Positions 1 to 13,219 of a stretch of DNA of 64,000 bases are shown piece after piece. The stretch lies in assembly GCA_036346255.1 (NCBI GenBank), contig CM070617.1, forward strand, positions 21,131,080 through 21,195,079, given 5' to 3'. The position numbers were made by a program, and so were the translations under genes. The notes below the pieces were generated by a model. The model saw only the letters and a program-made list of their open reading frames with translations, was not told the DNA's origin and did not search any database. Source of the stretch: Ampelocalamus luodianensis. Taxonomy: Eukaryota > Streptophyta > Magnoliopsida > Poales > Poaceae. The number at the start of each line of letters is the position of its first letter. Position 1 is the first letter of the stretch.

Positions 1-3000
1 AGATTACTTGTCTATTGTGAGAATCTTAAGTATAATTATTGCAATTTTTCTCTCTTTATCCTACTTAAATGCTTTGAAAAAGGTTAAATGGTTGTGATAT
101 GCCATTTAATAAAGGTATGTATGGTCGTTTTTCACGAAGTAATTGTTAGATTTAGCGTTTTCTTAGTCTGTGTGCAATATAGCGAAACGGGGGGAGTAAT
201 ATCTAATGGCCGTTATAGTTTAACTACCACCAAATTGAGGGCTAGATGTTTTATTTTTCTGTGAGAATTTCTAATATACTTCTCTTTTTCCCCTAATAAC
301 ATCCTACAGTTTAGCTTTAATTAAGGTTTACCGAAGTAAGGGTCGAGTGTTTTACCTTTTTATGAGAATTTATAGCTTATTTATATTTTTATTAGTTAAA
401 CATCTGTCACGAGTTTTCATTATATAATAGATAAAACCTATGAATCAAATGCCGGGATTTTGTACGACTTGTGTTTTTACTGGACTTTCACTTTAACTGT
501 GAAATTCCTACGAACTTTGTGTGAATTCGTGTGTTTCAAACGGGAATTTGGTATGCTAGAATCCTTATAAGTTGTCCCACAACGGAATGTATGTGTGTGG
601 GACAGCGGATAGTGAAGGGGGTGCATCGGATTGATCCCTGCTATTGTTTGTGTCATTGTTTGCCTACGAACCAGAAACAATGTGTACCCAAAAGTATCGG
701 ACGCAGCAAGAGGTAGCCTGCATAGAAGATCAAAGGTCACTTAAATCCACGTGCTATCCTTCGGCAATCGATTGTTCTATCATCATCCTATTACGCTAGG
801 CATACTGTGGCACTCAATGGTACTTGGACCAAAATACTCGGTGGTAGATAGAGGATCCGGCATTATTACATAGGGGCACTGCACGCACAGTACAGTAGTA
901 AGTAATCCGTGGCTGCTATAGCGACACCACATGCACTGTAGCAGAAGCACACTAACAGTCTTACTGTATGAAAGAAATTGTACTGTGGCACAAACAACGT
1001 AACACTTAATCTGAACAATTAGATTTTTATCAGACAGTTAAGAGACGCACAAAATGCATAGTATTATTTATGCTCTGCGTTTTCCGCTCTAACACGGAGG
1101 GTCTGAATCCGGTGGTAACGTAGTACTAGGGCGAACAATGCATAATAGATTCTAGGTACACACTGAAAACCTAAAAAATAATTTGGGGTAACGATACTCA
1201 AACGTATGCTTAAAGTTACGAAAAGAGAGAGCGGGAATACGTCGCCACTGCGAGTGCTCCACCAACTAAACTCTGCATTGTACAAACGCCTCAAATGGCT
1301 CGGTTAAGAAACATGCAAATTTTCTTTTTCTGACTCTGAAGTCTGAATTCCGAAGCACTCAAACACGACAGTAAAAAAACGAGCAGCCGCTTCTCCGAAA
1401 GAGTTCACCCTGCCGGCCGCAACACGAGCATACGCGAATATAAGCACGCCTAAGTAGAGTAAAACGCCACCGTGTAGAGGTTAGCAAAGAAGCTGAACAC
1501 AGTAGAAAAAGAAGCTTTCAAAAGAAGTGAGCAGTAAAAAAAAAACTTTTCACTTTTCATCAGCGACAGGAGGGCACCGGAGCAGCTTGCTTGCTACAGG
1601 GCTCACTAGGCCGTCCGGTGGTTGTTCGGTTCAGTGCAGGGAAGCGTCCCGTTCCGTCAGTTGGGTGGGAGCACGGCTCCGTCGACGTCCGCTACCGGCC
1701 TCCGTCGCCGTCGCGCGCGCGTGTGAGCTCATCGCCAGGAAGCTTCCGACGACGTCACGGCAGGTGTTATTGGGGACACGTCAAGTGCGCAGCGCAGCTG
1801 CAGGCCACTGGAGCTTCCAAACGCCACCGAGCGATTCGATTCGATTCGCTCGTTCGTTTTCTAGCCAAGGTTCAGGTCATTTAAGCGACGCATTTATTTG
1901 ATCAGCCACCTCTCACACTCAGCTTTCTTTTTTCTGTAGAAATGGTTTATTGGATGGATTAACAAAAGACGGCCGTTTTTTATTGGAGGCCGAGTATTGG
2001 TGGCGAGTTCCTATCAGTGGTCCGAATTGATTAAAATAAATAAGGGCTACATTATGCTGGGCTTCTGACAGATGTGTGTTTTGAAATAGCTATGGAGATA
2101 ATACATTAATAATGGCGTAGCTAGCCTTGTACAGAAGCATTTGGAGATCAATGGATAAAGCAGCGCCAGCAAGGATGCATGAAATCATCGGCATTGTCAT
2201 TCCAACCACTACACCGTCTAAAGAATTTTAGCTGCTTGCGTTTGCGTAACTAAACCCGGGCGATGCATGAATCGTGCATGAGATATATTCAACCCCAGCA
2301 GACGATAAGATAGTTCTAGTACTGCATATAGTCCACGCGTGCATTTGTCAGCAATCAGAGAGGGAAAAAAGACAGAAAATGCCAGCTATTTTATCATCTC
2401 ATTTTCTTTCGTTTCCTCTGTACAAAATCCAATCTGCTTCTTGTTTTGAAAGGCATGGATTAGTATAGTAGTTTGGGCTACACTGCACCGAGGCCTTCTG
2501 CTCGTCCGGTCAAATCTTGCCATTTGCAGAGCATGCTGTCAGACTGACATAAAAGAGGTGTTGGTTTCATCCTGCTGTATCCTTGTTCTACTTTCATCCT
2601 TTTAGTGATACGTTTGTGTCAAGGAAAAAACAAGGCAAACAAAAGGCAGATTGATGCAACCAATGCTTCTTTTTATTCAACGGCAGCATCAAGTAAACGT
2701 TTCTGCATAGACGATAGCCACGATAAAGCTTGTACATTTCCTTCTCTCTGAAGCCGATAAAGCTTTTACTTTTGGGCCAGAACGAGTCGTTTATATGAAA
2801 CACAGAGAAATAAATTGTCAAGGGGGCATGCAATACATATATTAGCCAGGTAGGCAGGTACAACTACCTAATCGGGCTGAGGACATCTGTGCCGACCAAA
2901 GATTCAACGCTCATGATTTTTTTTAGCTTATAAAGCTGTGTAGACGTAAACGTCGTAGATCAACGGATGGCATTCAATAGTTTCATGCGCATAAAAAAAA

Positions 3001-3861
3001 TTCTCAGTGGGACATCATCGAAAGCGGTAGTTGGAATTCAATTCGAACTTCCAAGGCCACGATCCAGAAACAAGACAACAAATATCACTCGTCTTTTTCC
3101 CCCTTCTATAGGAAACATAAAACCATGTCACCTTTGGAACGGAACAAGACCACTGTAAGCTCAAGATGGGGAAAAAATTTGGATCCTGCAAGTTCATACT
3201 TTGTGAACTTGACAACCAAGAGTACGTCATTCTGTTCACAAGGATTTCTAGTGGTAATACCACCGCAAAACTTGATACAGAGAAAAAGGGAAAATAATCC
3301 AACAACACCTGGTCCTTCTCAATGAAACCCAATTAAAAAGGAGCTTTTTACGGTACACTTAATTTAATACGTATCATCTATTCTTTTTCATTCAATGGTT
3401 GAGATTAGTTACGATTTAGTTATATTACACCTGACAGTATGAGTAGTAGAATCCCGATAGAAGTAGAATTACAATTACCCATGTGGAAGATCACATAACA
3501 TAAGAGTAATATTTTCAACGCTAGTTGAAAAAATCCATAATACCTTCTCAGAAGGTATAAATATAAAGAAAATTCTATTATGTTCTTAACAAATCAATTG
3601 CTAGAATTGATTTATACTACTAGTAAAATGTACCATAAAATTTCAATTTCTCTTAAAAAGATGGCACACATGTTGCAAACCAAATTCCATTTGATCCAAG
3701 AAAGGATAAAGAGGGAGGATCATGCATGGACTAAGAAGGGAACAAGAAAACCAAATTCCATAAGTTTTTTTTTGGGGGTTGGGGGGGGGGGGGGATTGGT
3801 GTAAGTTGTGAGTTTGGCAAGGAGGAGTAAGCCCACTTGATGTGTTTAGCCAACCCTATAC
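1..3861. other. Non-genic stretch, no supported gene
   Basis: I find no recognisable protein, RNA gene or complete mobile element here. Open frames are short, overlap on both strands and match no family I know. A GC-rich island at about 1560-1880 carries two overlapping plus-strand open frames (97 and 124 codons) with strongly biased composition; it could be a relic promoter or first exon, but no splice-linked continuation is visible. A run of G lies at about 3780-3794. Confidence 0.6.
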
Positions 3862-5284
3862 TATGGAGGAAAAGTCTACTTAACCCCCTCAAGTACGGTG
3901 TTTCGTCTACTTAACCCCCCGAAGTATAAAACTAGGTATTGTGTCCTCTAAACTATACAAAATCGTCTAAATACCCCATGAGGTGGTTTTGCTACCGTAG
4001 CGAATGAGGTGGCCGATGACATGGCTATGACTGTAGCTTGAAAAATATTTTTAGTAGTGGGGTCAACTTGTCATAGAGTCAAGTTTAATTCTTCTTTTTA
4101 AAAGAAATTTCCATGAGGAAGGAGGGCTCACTCATTGCCATGTGGGTCCATTTTTGTACTGATTTTTTAAATTAATTTGCTAAGTCATCGCCACATCGAT
4201 AGCCACATGGCCCACGACATTCGCCATAATGGCAAACCGCCTCTAAATCTGCCTTAGGGAGGTATTAGATGGTTTTTGCATAGTTTAGGGTAGGGTGCAA
4301 ACGGTATGGGTTAATCCCGACTGATCTGGTGTCGAATCCAATCGGGGCCCAATTTGGGAAGGGGATTTAGTATTAGTATTGGACAGTTTACATCGAATCT
4401 GGTAACAAAATTGAAAACACTACTATCCTCCTGAATAGGACCGGTCAACGGATAGCGGATTATTATCCGACTGGATATCCTGTGATGAGCACAAGTCACC
4501 ACTCACCAAATACATGTTGCCGCCACCGCTCACCGCTGTCGAGAAGCGCCGCCTCCACAGGGAAGCAACGCCTTGGCCTGTTTCATGCGGATTGCCGACG
4601 CCATCGAGAAGCACTGCCTTCGTTTGTCGTCTGTGGCCTGCCGTCGAGGCCAGGAGCCATAGCCTCCGCCATCGTCGCTAGTGGCATGCCGCCACCACAA
4701 GGATCCGCAGCCTCCACGCATCACCTCTCGAAGTCTCAATCCATGTCGTTGTCGTTGTCGCGCACTAGCGCGTGCGTGTGTGTTACTATGTAAGGGGCAG
4801 CACAGGTCATTGCCCTTTAGGGCAAACAATGAAGCAACAATGTTGGGCTGGACCAACCCAACTTCCTGTGCCTACGGGCTACACATTACATACATATCAA
4901 TTTTCCAATTTCTTTTTTTATTACAACTATATCTAGTATTCCATATCGATATCATTTCTTAAATGCCCACTTTTAATGGTGTAATCATTATGTACTTATG
5001 CTTAATGTTTAATAGTTGAAGGCTTGAAGAGATGGACTATGGTTGTATGAATCTATATGTATTCCTTTTTGTATGTGTGTTAGTGTGTACTATCCACCTA
5101 TATTGTCCATTTCTGACTCGAACCCATCATATATTCGTCCCAACGGTCCCGCGTCTGAAAAAATGGGTTAGGATATTGTATGAGCAATATGACATCCATC
5201 CGAATCCAATCCGATTGCACCCCTAGTTTAGGGGACACATACCTGATTTTATATTTCATGGGGTTAAGTAGACAAACCTCCATA
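3862..5284. mobile_element. MITE-like element split by a hAT insertion
   Basis: The two ends form an imperfect terminal inverted repeat: tatggagg, a 4-base A or 3-base T spacer, then gtctacttaacccc at 3862-3887, and its reverse complement at 5260-5284. Without the hAT insertion at 4291-5225 the element is about 490 bp and non-coding. The target-site duplication is not clear, so I cannot assign a superfamily. Only its right end is repeated at about 7033-7057, because the later 1.8 kb tandem duplication began inside the hAT element. Confidence 0.65.
4291..5225. mobile_element. Non-autonomous hAT element (935 bp)
   Basis: The left end reads TAGGGTGCAAACGG and the reverse complement of the right end reads TAGGGGTGCAATCGG, an Ac/Ds-like terminal inverted repeat. 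The element is flanked by a perfect 8 bp duplication gtttaggg at 4283-4290 and 5226-5233, the size made by hAT transposases. It encodes no transposase. It sits inside the MITE-like element, so it is the younger insertion. A GC-rich block inside (about 4510-4800) is not coding that I can support. Confidence 0.85.
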
Positions 5285-6340
5285 AGTGCTGGTTTAGGAG
5301 CTGGGAGGAATTTCCCTATGGAAGAACACTCCGAAAGGGATTTTATGGGGGGCAAATGGATCCCCCTCCACCCACCAGGACATTATCTCCTCTCGGGGAA
5401 ATAATCCCGGCCATTGTTTGGCAAGGATAGGGGTAATAATCCCGCCCATTCAAAAAATATTCAGAAAAAATTGGGAAAATTTCATAACTATACATGGATA
5501 ATTTGAAAACTAATAATAAGAATTTGAAAAAAAAAACTTATAATTACGTAACAATAAAAATAGAATATACATTTCTTTATAGCGGGTAGAAATGGAGGCC
5601 TCTCCGCATTTTGTGGGAAGTTTGCCCATTCGTGTGTGGATGCTTACCTCCTCAGCTGCAGTGATTTGCTGCCTCGCCGGTTTACACTTTGCTTTGCACG
5701 TGCCAGCGTATCGTTGTTTGGTGCGTCGGTCGGTTCGCTGTGCAACGCGTCTGCTTGGATCCGCCCACTGAGACATTGTTTGCTTCAGATTTCATGCACA
5801 CACGGGGCGTATTACCGTGTGGTGCGTCGCTCGGTTCGGTCTTCGTGCCTGTGCGGAGGCAGCAAGTCGCTCCCTTCGATTTCTGTGCGTGCACGAATGT
5901 ATCGCCGTTGTCCGTTGTGTTGTTGCGGTGTCTGCCATCGCGTTCGCCGCTCCGTGCTGGCTGCTTTGCCTCATGTGCCATATCAATGTGTGTGGCTCTC
6001 TTCGTTTTTCATGCGCGCAAATGCAAGGGCATCCTCGCTGAGGCGTCCGCCTCTGTTCGCTGTTGTGCTGGGCTGCTTGTGCGAAGCGTGATGACAGGTG
6101 GGTCATCCTTGCGTTTGGGTCACGCCGGTGTTGCTTCCACTACGATGGGTAGATATGTGGTAAAAAAAAGGTTTTGCTGCATTCCTTTCATTCTTGGGCG
6201 CATGCGCTTGCTTTGCCTCCTTTCAGACCACATTGCTGCCTTACGTTTCCCAGTCGAGCCGGCTTACAAGAGATGTTTCCGCCTTTTCGTGTTCCTGAAT
6301 GGCCTCCTTCCTTGACGATAGGCGACAGACCGTGCGATAG
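4558..6340 (+). repeat. Tandem duplication, unit A (about 1.8 kb)
   Basis: This stretch recurs in direct orientation at 6368-8093 with moderate divergence. Matching landmarks are a taagggg-c-gcacagg block near 4793 and 6597, the truncated hAT right end, the MITE right end near 5260 and 7033, an ataatcccgg-cattgtttggcaagg block near 5401 and 7170, and the shared stop of similarity at gtgcgatag (6340 and 8093). No conserved open frame runs through both units, so coding potential is unlikely. Confidence 0.85.
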
Positions 6341-6367
6341 GCCGTAGGGTGGTTGTTTGGCTCAGTG

Positions 6368-8093
6368 CAGGGAAGCAATGCCTTGGCCCGTCTCACGCGG
6401 ATCGCCGACGCCACTAAGAAGCACCACCTTTGTTTTTTCGTCTGTGGCCCACCATCGGGGCCAGGAGCCGTAGCCTCCGCCGTTGTCGCTAGTGGCATGG
6501 TGCCACCGCAAGGAGGCGTAGCCTCCGCGCATCACCTCTCGAAGTCTCAATCCATGTTGTTGTTGTTGTCGCGTGCGCGCGCCTGTGTTACTATGTAAGG
6601 GGCGGCACAGGGCATTGCCCTTTAGGGCAAACAATGAAGTAAAGATGTTGGGCTGGACCAGCCCAACATATCAATTTTCTAATTTCTTTTTTTATTACAA
6701 CTACATCTAGTATTCCATATCGATATAAGTTTCTTAAAGGCCCACTTTTAACGGTGTAATCATTATGTACTTATGTTTAATGCTTAATAGTTGAAGGCTT
6801 GAAGAGATGGACTATGGTTGTATGATTCTATATCTATTCCTTTTTGTATGTGTGTTAGTGTGTACTATCCGCCTATATTGTCCATTTCTGACTTGAACCT
6901 GTCATATATCCGTCTCGACGGTCCTGCGTCCAAAAAATGGGTTAGGATACTGTATTAGCAATATGATATCCATCCGAATCCAATCCGATTGCACCCTAGT
7001 TCAGGGTACACGTACCTGATTTTATATTTCATGGGGTTATGTAGACAAACCTCCATAAGTGCTGGTTTGGGAGCTGAGAGGAGTTTCCTTATGGAAGAAC
7101 ACCCCAGAGGGGATTTTATGGGGCAAATGGATCCCCCTCCAACCACCAGGAAATTATCTCCTCCCAGGGAAATAATCCCGGCAATTGTTTGGCAAGGATA
7201 GGGGTAAAAATCCTGCCCATTCAAAAAAAATTCAGAAAAAATTTGGGAAAATTTCACATAATTCGAAAACTAATAATAAAAATTTGAAAAAACTTATAAT
7301 TACGTAACAAGAAAAATAAAATATACCTTTCTTTATAGCGGGTAGAAATGGAGGCTTCTCTGCGTTTTGCATGCAGTTTGCCCATTCGCTTGTGGACGCT
7401 TACCTCCTCGGCTACAGTCATTTGCTGCCTCGTCGGTTTATGCTTTGCTTTGCACGCATCAGTGTATCATTATTCGGTGCATCGCTCGGTTGCTGCACAA
7501 CGTGTCTACTTGGGTCCACCCACTGAGACATTGCTTGCTTTGGATTTCGTGCACACGTGGGCGTATCACCATGCGGCGTGTCGCTCGGTTCGGTCTTCGT
7601 GTCCGTGCGAAGGCAGCGAGTCGCACCCTTCAATTTCCGTGCGCACAAATGTATAGCTGTTGTCCGCTGGGTTGTTGCGGTGTCAGCCATCATGTTCGCC
7701 GCTCCGTGTTGGCTGCTTTGTCTCATGCGCCATATCAACGTGTGCGGTTCTCTTCGTTTTTTGTGCGTGCGAATGTGAGGGCGTCCTTGCTGAGGCTTCT
7801 ACCTCTGTCCGCTGATGTGTGCTGGGCTACTTGTGCGAAGTGTGATGATAGGTGGGTCATCCTTGCGTTCGGGTCACGTCGGTGTTGCTTCCACTGCGAT
7901 GGGTAGATTACGTGGTGAGAAAAGGTTTGTTGTGTTCCTTTCGTTCTTGGGTGCTTGTGCTTGCTTCGCCTCCTTTCAAACCACATTGCTGCCTTCTGTT
8001 TCCTAGTAGAGTCGACTTACAAGAGATGTCTCTGCCTTTTCGTGTTCCCGAATGGCCTCCTTCCTTGCCGACAGTTGACGAACTGTGCGATAG
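6368..8093 (+). repeat. Tandem duplication, unit B (about 1.7 kb)
   Basis: Second unit of the direct repeat described at 4558-6340. It begins inside the hAT element, so it carries only the hAT 3' end and the MITE right end. The 27 bases before it (6341-6367), with the first bases of the unit, resemble a 38 bp stretch at 1609-1646. This hints that the ancestral unit began with that sequence. Divergence from unit A includes substitutions and small indels, so the duplication is old compared with the large 9862/43803 repeat. Confidence 0.85.
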
Positions 8094-9370
8094 AACCTTC
8101 CGCCCTTTATCACCGGTTTGCCGTCCTTTGTGTGTCCATTGTGTTTTGCTTGCCCGAATCTGCTAGATCTCTCATCTTATTTTTAAATGTCTTTTTCCAG
8201 TTCTTCCTCTCATCTTTTTTTTTTGTTGTTCATCGTTTTTTCTCCTTCGATTTGTCGCGGGTTCTTGCTGCGCGTATGCCGAGGTGGATACCTTTGGTGT
8301 GAATTTCTTGGGTTTGTGCTTAGCTCTTCATAGTTGCTACCTCCGAATATATACAGGCGTGTTTCCCGAATCCGTCGGATCTCAGTTCTTTCCTCTTTCC
8401 GCCCTCTTCAACTTCTTGCTCTCATGTTTTGTTCGTCGTTGCTTTCGTTTTTCCCGCGGTGTCATGTGAGTTTCGACCGCGCACACGCCGGAGTGGATGC
8501 CTTTTGAACGGATTTGTTGAGTCTGTGTTTAGTCCTCCCTGGTTGCTTCCTTCGGATATACAGGGATGTTCCGTTTATTTTCGGTACGGATCTATACGTG
8601 TGCCCCTCTCCTGTTGGTGATTCCGTTAGTCTTCGTTTCATTACCTAGTTATGTACGAGTCTGTGCGTCGGTTGCTACGGTTTCATCGCATTTTTTTACT
8701 TGTTTCTGAATTCCTTCATGGCTGACCTTGCTTTTCTGCGTATGAGAATGCAACGTCTCTTCATTATTCTTGGTCATTGTCGCGGAAAAAAGGGTTGGTT
8801 TGAGTGTACACGCATGTGTCGTTTTTTTACCGTGACATGGTTTTATTTGTCTTGGTCTTCTTTGGCTTCTTGCTTTCAGTATTTTTAGCTTTTTGTTTTT
8901 TTATCTGCGGTTTCATGAGGTTGCTTCGCTTTTGGGTTTTTTTAGCCTACGGTTTCATGGGATTGCTTGTGCGTGCATGTCATTTGTAGTGTCTCGAACA
9001 CGAATTTGTTGGCATTTTTTGCTTCCTTCGGCCATACGGCTTTTGTGAGTGCTTTCATCTTTGTTCGTTGCTTCCTTCCGCACGTATCTCTGAGCACTGT
9101 GCATCTAGGATCTGCTTCGCCTTCTTGCTTCCACTCTTTTTTGCTTTTTGTTTTTTTGCCATACGGTTTCATGAGGTTGCTTGCTGTGCATATGTCATTT
9201 GTTGTGTCTCGGAAATGAATTTGTCGACATTTTTTTACTTCTGGTTTGCTCCCTTCGTCCATACAGATTTTGTGCGTCCTTTCATCTTCGTTGCGTTGCT
9301 TACTTCCACAGTTATCTCTTCCCATCGTGCATCTGGGATCGTCCATACGCGTGGTTCTGCTCCGATCAAC
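8094..9370 (+). repeat. Degenerate tandem array of ~0.2 kb units
   Basis: T-rich sequence with recurring landmarks. A cggtttcatg block occurs near 8951 and 9164 (spacing 214 bp), each followed by similar order: cttgtg/ctgtgc, atgtcatttgt, gtgtctcg, gaatttgt, then a cttcg-ccatac block and finally a gtgcatct-ggatc block. A second pair (a cgc-tatgcc/acacgccg-gtggat block near 8271 and 8481) gives about 205 bp. The units are too diverged to be a young satellite. No gene is supported here. Confidence 0.6.
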
Positions 9371-9861
9371 TGGTGAAACATTACATTGCTAGGCTAAACA
9401 TTACAGTACCACAGAGACATCTTATGTCAGACATTATCATGTCATAGCGATTTTCCCATCCTAATATAGCTCGCCTTTAAGAGCACGTTTTTACAAAGGA
9501 AATCTATTTTTATTCAACGATAGTTTCCTCATCACATTTGTTTTTTGACAGTTTACTCTCTTTGACACTTATCGATGTCACCATTTGGTTTTTACCCTTT
9601 TTTGCAGAACAAACTGAGCATGTCCACCCAACAGTGCTAACCTAGGACTGTACAACTTTTGATCAAACAGTACGACTCCCATGTTGTTTTCCACCATAGC
9701 ATCATCCTAGCTACCACTACATTCTTTTGGTGCATACATACGCTAATGTCTTGCTCCGACTACCGTGACAGCTTCTACATGACGGGCAAAGCAAAGATGT
9801 ACATGTGATAACTATATAGATAGCCCTTTGCTTTCATGCCTTATGGTAAAATATATATAAG
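9371..9861. other. Non-genic, ends at duplication breakpoint
   Basis: AT-rich sequence with no supported gene or element. It ends where the large duplicated segment starts (about 9862). This left flank is not shared with the flank of the second copy. Confidence 0.6.
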
Positions 9862-10640
9862 ACGATGCCTTACCATTTGTACTCGCGGACTGCTATGTTG
9901 CAATCCTATAGGAACTGTTTAAACAACCTCCATAATGTTGTCTCCTACTACTATCCATATTACTACAATGAAGCATAAGAGTGAATACCATGTTGTTAGT
10001 AATGTCGTACCCTAGCTGATCTTATTTATAGGTAAGAATACTCAGTGCAACGGTATAGTCCGTTCTCAGCAATTATAGTAATACACCTGTTGTCACAACA
10101 GATTAAAATCAGTGGTGCAGCAACGCGCACGCTATCATTCTAGTTCATTGAAAAGGGCATGAAGCTCATGCAACACAAACCACCAAGATGTTTGGGCGTT
10201 TGGGCATAATAATTTGAGCTGACTGATGAATATAGTTCCTTGAGTTTCATTTATCTAATATACCATGGATGCCAGGAACAATATATACAAGCATGTATAC
10301 AAGACAAATTATTATCAAGAGCAGATAAGAGCAATCTTCAGCAGACCGCTTCACAATGCAAGTAACAACAGTATCAGCTGAATGTTGAACAAGTAATGTA
10401 AGCACAACAAAGCAACTATTTCAGTTATGACATTGAACCCATATCTCTCCTAGCATTCGTTTCTCAAAAAAGAAAAACGTATCCCAACATTCTTCTAAAA
10501 TGAGAGTTCAAGTCCTTCAGGAAACAACCCCTATCAACCTCCTAATTCTTTGCATCTCTATAAGTCAACTTTACATGAGGCCAACTCATGCAACAGCCAA
10601 ACTTAATCATATAGTCGGCCATATTCACCATGTTACTAGT
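9862..10640. other. Duplicated non-genic stretch
   Basis: AT-rich sequence shared with 43803-44580. I see no supported gene. Its composition is unlike the repeat that follows at about 10650. Confidence 0.5.
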
Positions 10641-10649
10641 TGTAAATCG

Positions 10650-13219
10650 AGTAGGCCGATTAGAGGGGGGTGAATAGGCGGTTTTAAAATCTTTTAGCTA
10701 AAATCGAGTTTTATGCAGAATTGTAAATCAATTAAGTTTTGCTCAATTAAAACCTAAATCAACTAGTCTTGACTAAGTGCACCAATAATATAAGACTATT
10801 GACAAGATAGCAAACATACAAAGATAATTAAGCAATCTAATTCTAGAAATGTAAATTGCACAAAGTAAAGCACAAGAGAACAAACCACAATGACACAAGG
10901 ATGTTTTTACCGTGGTGTTCGGAGACTTGCCGGTCTTCCCTAATCCACGTTGAGGTAAAGCCCAAACTAATTGAACCGGCTCCACGAATTAAGCCAAACA
11001 CATCGATCCACTCGGGGTTGCTCTTCCTCCACTCAGAAGATGGTGAGCACCAAACCACTCACAACACACCGAGCCTTCTCACAAGCTTCTTGAGAAGATC
11101 ATCGGACCACGACGCCTCTACGCCGTCTAGGTATCGACAAACACCAAGAGTAATAAATCAAGCCCCTTACTTGACTCTCGCCACGTGCAAGGAATGCACA
11201 AGCTTAAATGGATACGAAATCGAACTCTACATGTAACACATGCAACTAGAGACCTTTCTCCTTGTTCACAAGGTGCAACACATGCACAATTGAGAGGAGA
11301 GGCTCGTACTAGCTCAAGAGAATGAAATGGAATGCCAAAGAATGTCTCTCAACTGGTTAAGGTGGGTATTTATAGCCCCCACACAAAAACTAGCCGTTGG
11401 GAGCATTAACAGCTCAAAAACTAGCCGTTACAGATTTTTGCGTGGTAGTATCGTAGTACAAAGTCTGGTACTCTCTCTCAGTGATAGTACCACTCTTCTA
11501 AGGGCGGTACTACCTCCCAGCGGTAGTACCACTCTTATAAGGGCAGTACTTTCGCATGCCATTTTTCAAGATGACGACATCGTAAAAAGGTCATAACTTT
11601 TAACTCTGATGTCGGAATTTAGTGATTTTGGACTCTATTGAAAGCTTATTCAGAGGGCTACACAACCCACCTGATTGCATGATCTCAAACATATTAGATC
11701 AATGTTGAAAGTATAAAAACTCTAGAGAGTCATAACCATGGTCTAAGTCTAAGGAAACAACAACACACAATCTTAGACCATATAAAGGGAACATGCATGA
11801 ATCCCAACAATATGCAAAACACATTTGCAATCTTGGATCATGCCATAAGGAGTAGATACATAAACTTAAACCATTTGCAAAATATATTTGCAAAGTATAG
11901 TCACATGCTACAAGGATTAAACGCATGAGCCTCAACTATTTGCAAAACACATTCGTAAATAATAGCATCATGTCACGGAGAGCTAGAGCAAGCGAAATTG
12001 AGCTATCAACACGTGATGAGACTCAAACTACTAGACAATACTCCTCTTAATAGTACGACAACCTATACTAGCAATCCGGTCTTCCAACCAAACACCAAGA
12101 CCGGTAAAAGACTAGAAACACATCCTTAGCCTCAACTAGTTATACCTTTGCATTGAGCATCCTCTTGAAGCTTGATGACACACATCTTCACTTCAAGTCT
12201 GGGTCATTGTCTTGATATGCATCAACCCATGATGCATCCTTTACTACTCCTCCATCAACACATAATGGGTTTTCTCTTGACTTAATGATCAACTCATGAA
12301 CATTTTCTCTTTGACATCTTGATATATATCAACACATGATACATCATCTCCTTAAACTTTGACTTGATGACGATCAACTCATGATGTCATCCAAAGTCTT
12401 CATCACCCTGGAACATAACATATTCATCTAACTTATAAAAAATGTTAGTCCCACAATAATTAACATTAATTACCAAGATATACTTGCATTAAATGCCTCT
12501 GAACAAGCCATTTCTAACAGGTGCGGTATTACCGCCATTGATCATGTGGTCATATCGCGATGCGGTAGTTCCGTCAAAAGAGCACCGGTACTAACGCTCT
12601 TCCAGGGGAGCAAACATACTCTAAAAGGTGTCTTTCTATAAAATACATACCGCTCTTTGATCGGTCCAACTGGGTTGCGGTAGTTCTACACAATGAACTC
12701 CGGTCATAGCGCTGTGCGGTAGTTCTGTCAAATGAACTCCGGTACTACCGCCTTCCATGTTCGAACGTTCATTCGAGTACGTTCGGACCACCCGGTCGGA
12801 CTATCGTACATCGGTAGTACCGCCATATGAAATCCGGTACTACCGCACACCGGTAGTATCGCTTACCAAATGCGATCATATCGATTTCCACTGAAGTTAT
12901 TCTAGAAGCTTATCAAAATGCAAAGCATGACTCCTTTGTCTTGAGCTATGACGATCTTTATCATCTTTGTATTTTCTTTTTATGCCACCATTCAAACTCC
13001 GGGACTAAGCCTTGAAAACATCTTAGCACACACATTAGTCCCATAATACAATTGCAAATAATTGAATATAAAGCAATATAAGTATATATGAACTACATAA
13101 GTTCTATATACTCAAAGGATATGTTTCAAAGTAGAGATCTCAAATATATATAGGTAAAGTAATATGGATCAATACTAATGAAATCACAAAGCATAGAGTG
13201 AACTCCCCTAAATGTGTGC
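10650..13219. repeat. Dispersed non-coding repeat, left part
   Basis: It starts near a purine run followed by TG (agaggggggtgaatagg at about 10664), which resembles a polypurine tract next to an LTR, though I could not find the other end. It carries clusters of the motif ggtagtaccgc and its reverse complement at about 11440-11560 and 12520-12870, separated by AT-rich spacers rich in atgatgcatc-like words. There is no reverse transcriptase, gag or transposase frame. The same material resumes right of the solo LTR at 18450. It could be a derelict LTR retrotransposon or a non-autonomous DNA element. Confidence 0.5.

Noticed and set aside
1527..1901. Overlapping 97 and 124 codon open frames in a GC-rich island
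   Set aside because: Composition-driven, no family motif, no splice partner, and both frames look equally open.
4811..4824. Inverted repeat tgccct-tt-agggca (also near 6617) as a hairpin terminator or regulatory site
   Set aside because: Stem of only six bases in a non-transcribed repeat. Such words are expected by chance in this sequence.
5636..6315. Long open frames (up to 208 codons) rich in Cys, Arg and Val
   Set aside because: Several frames are open at once on both strands and the duplicate unit at 7367-7906 does not conserve any of them in step, so no protein is under selection.
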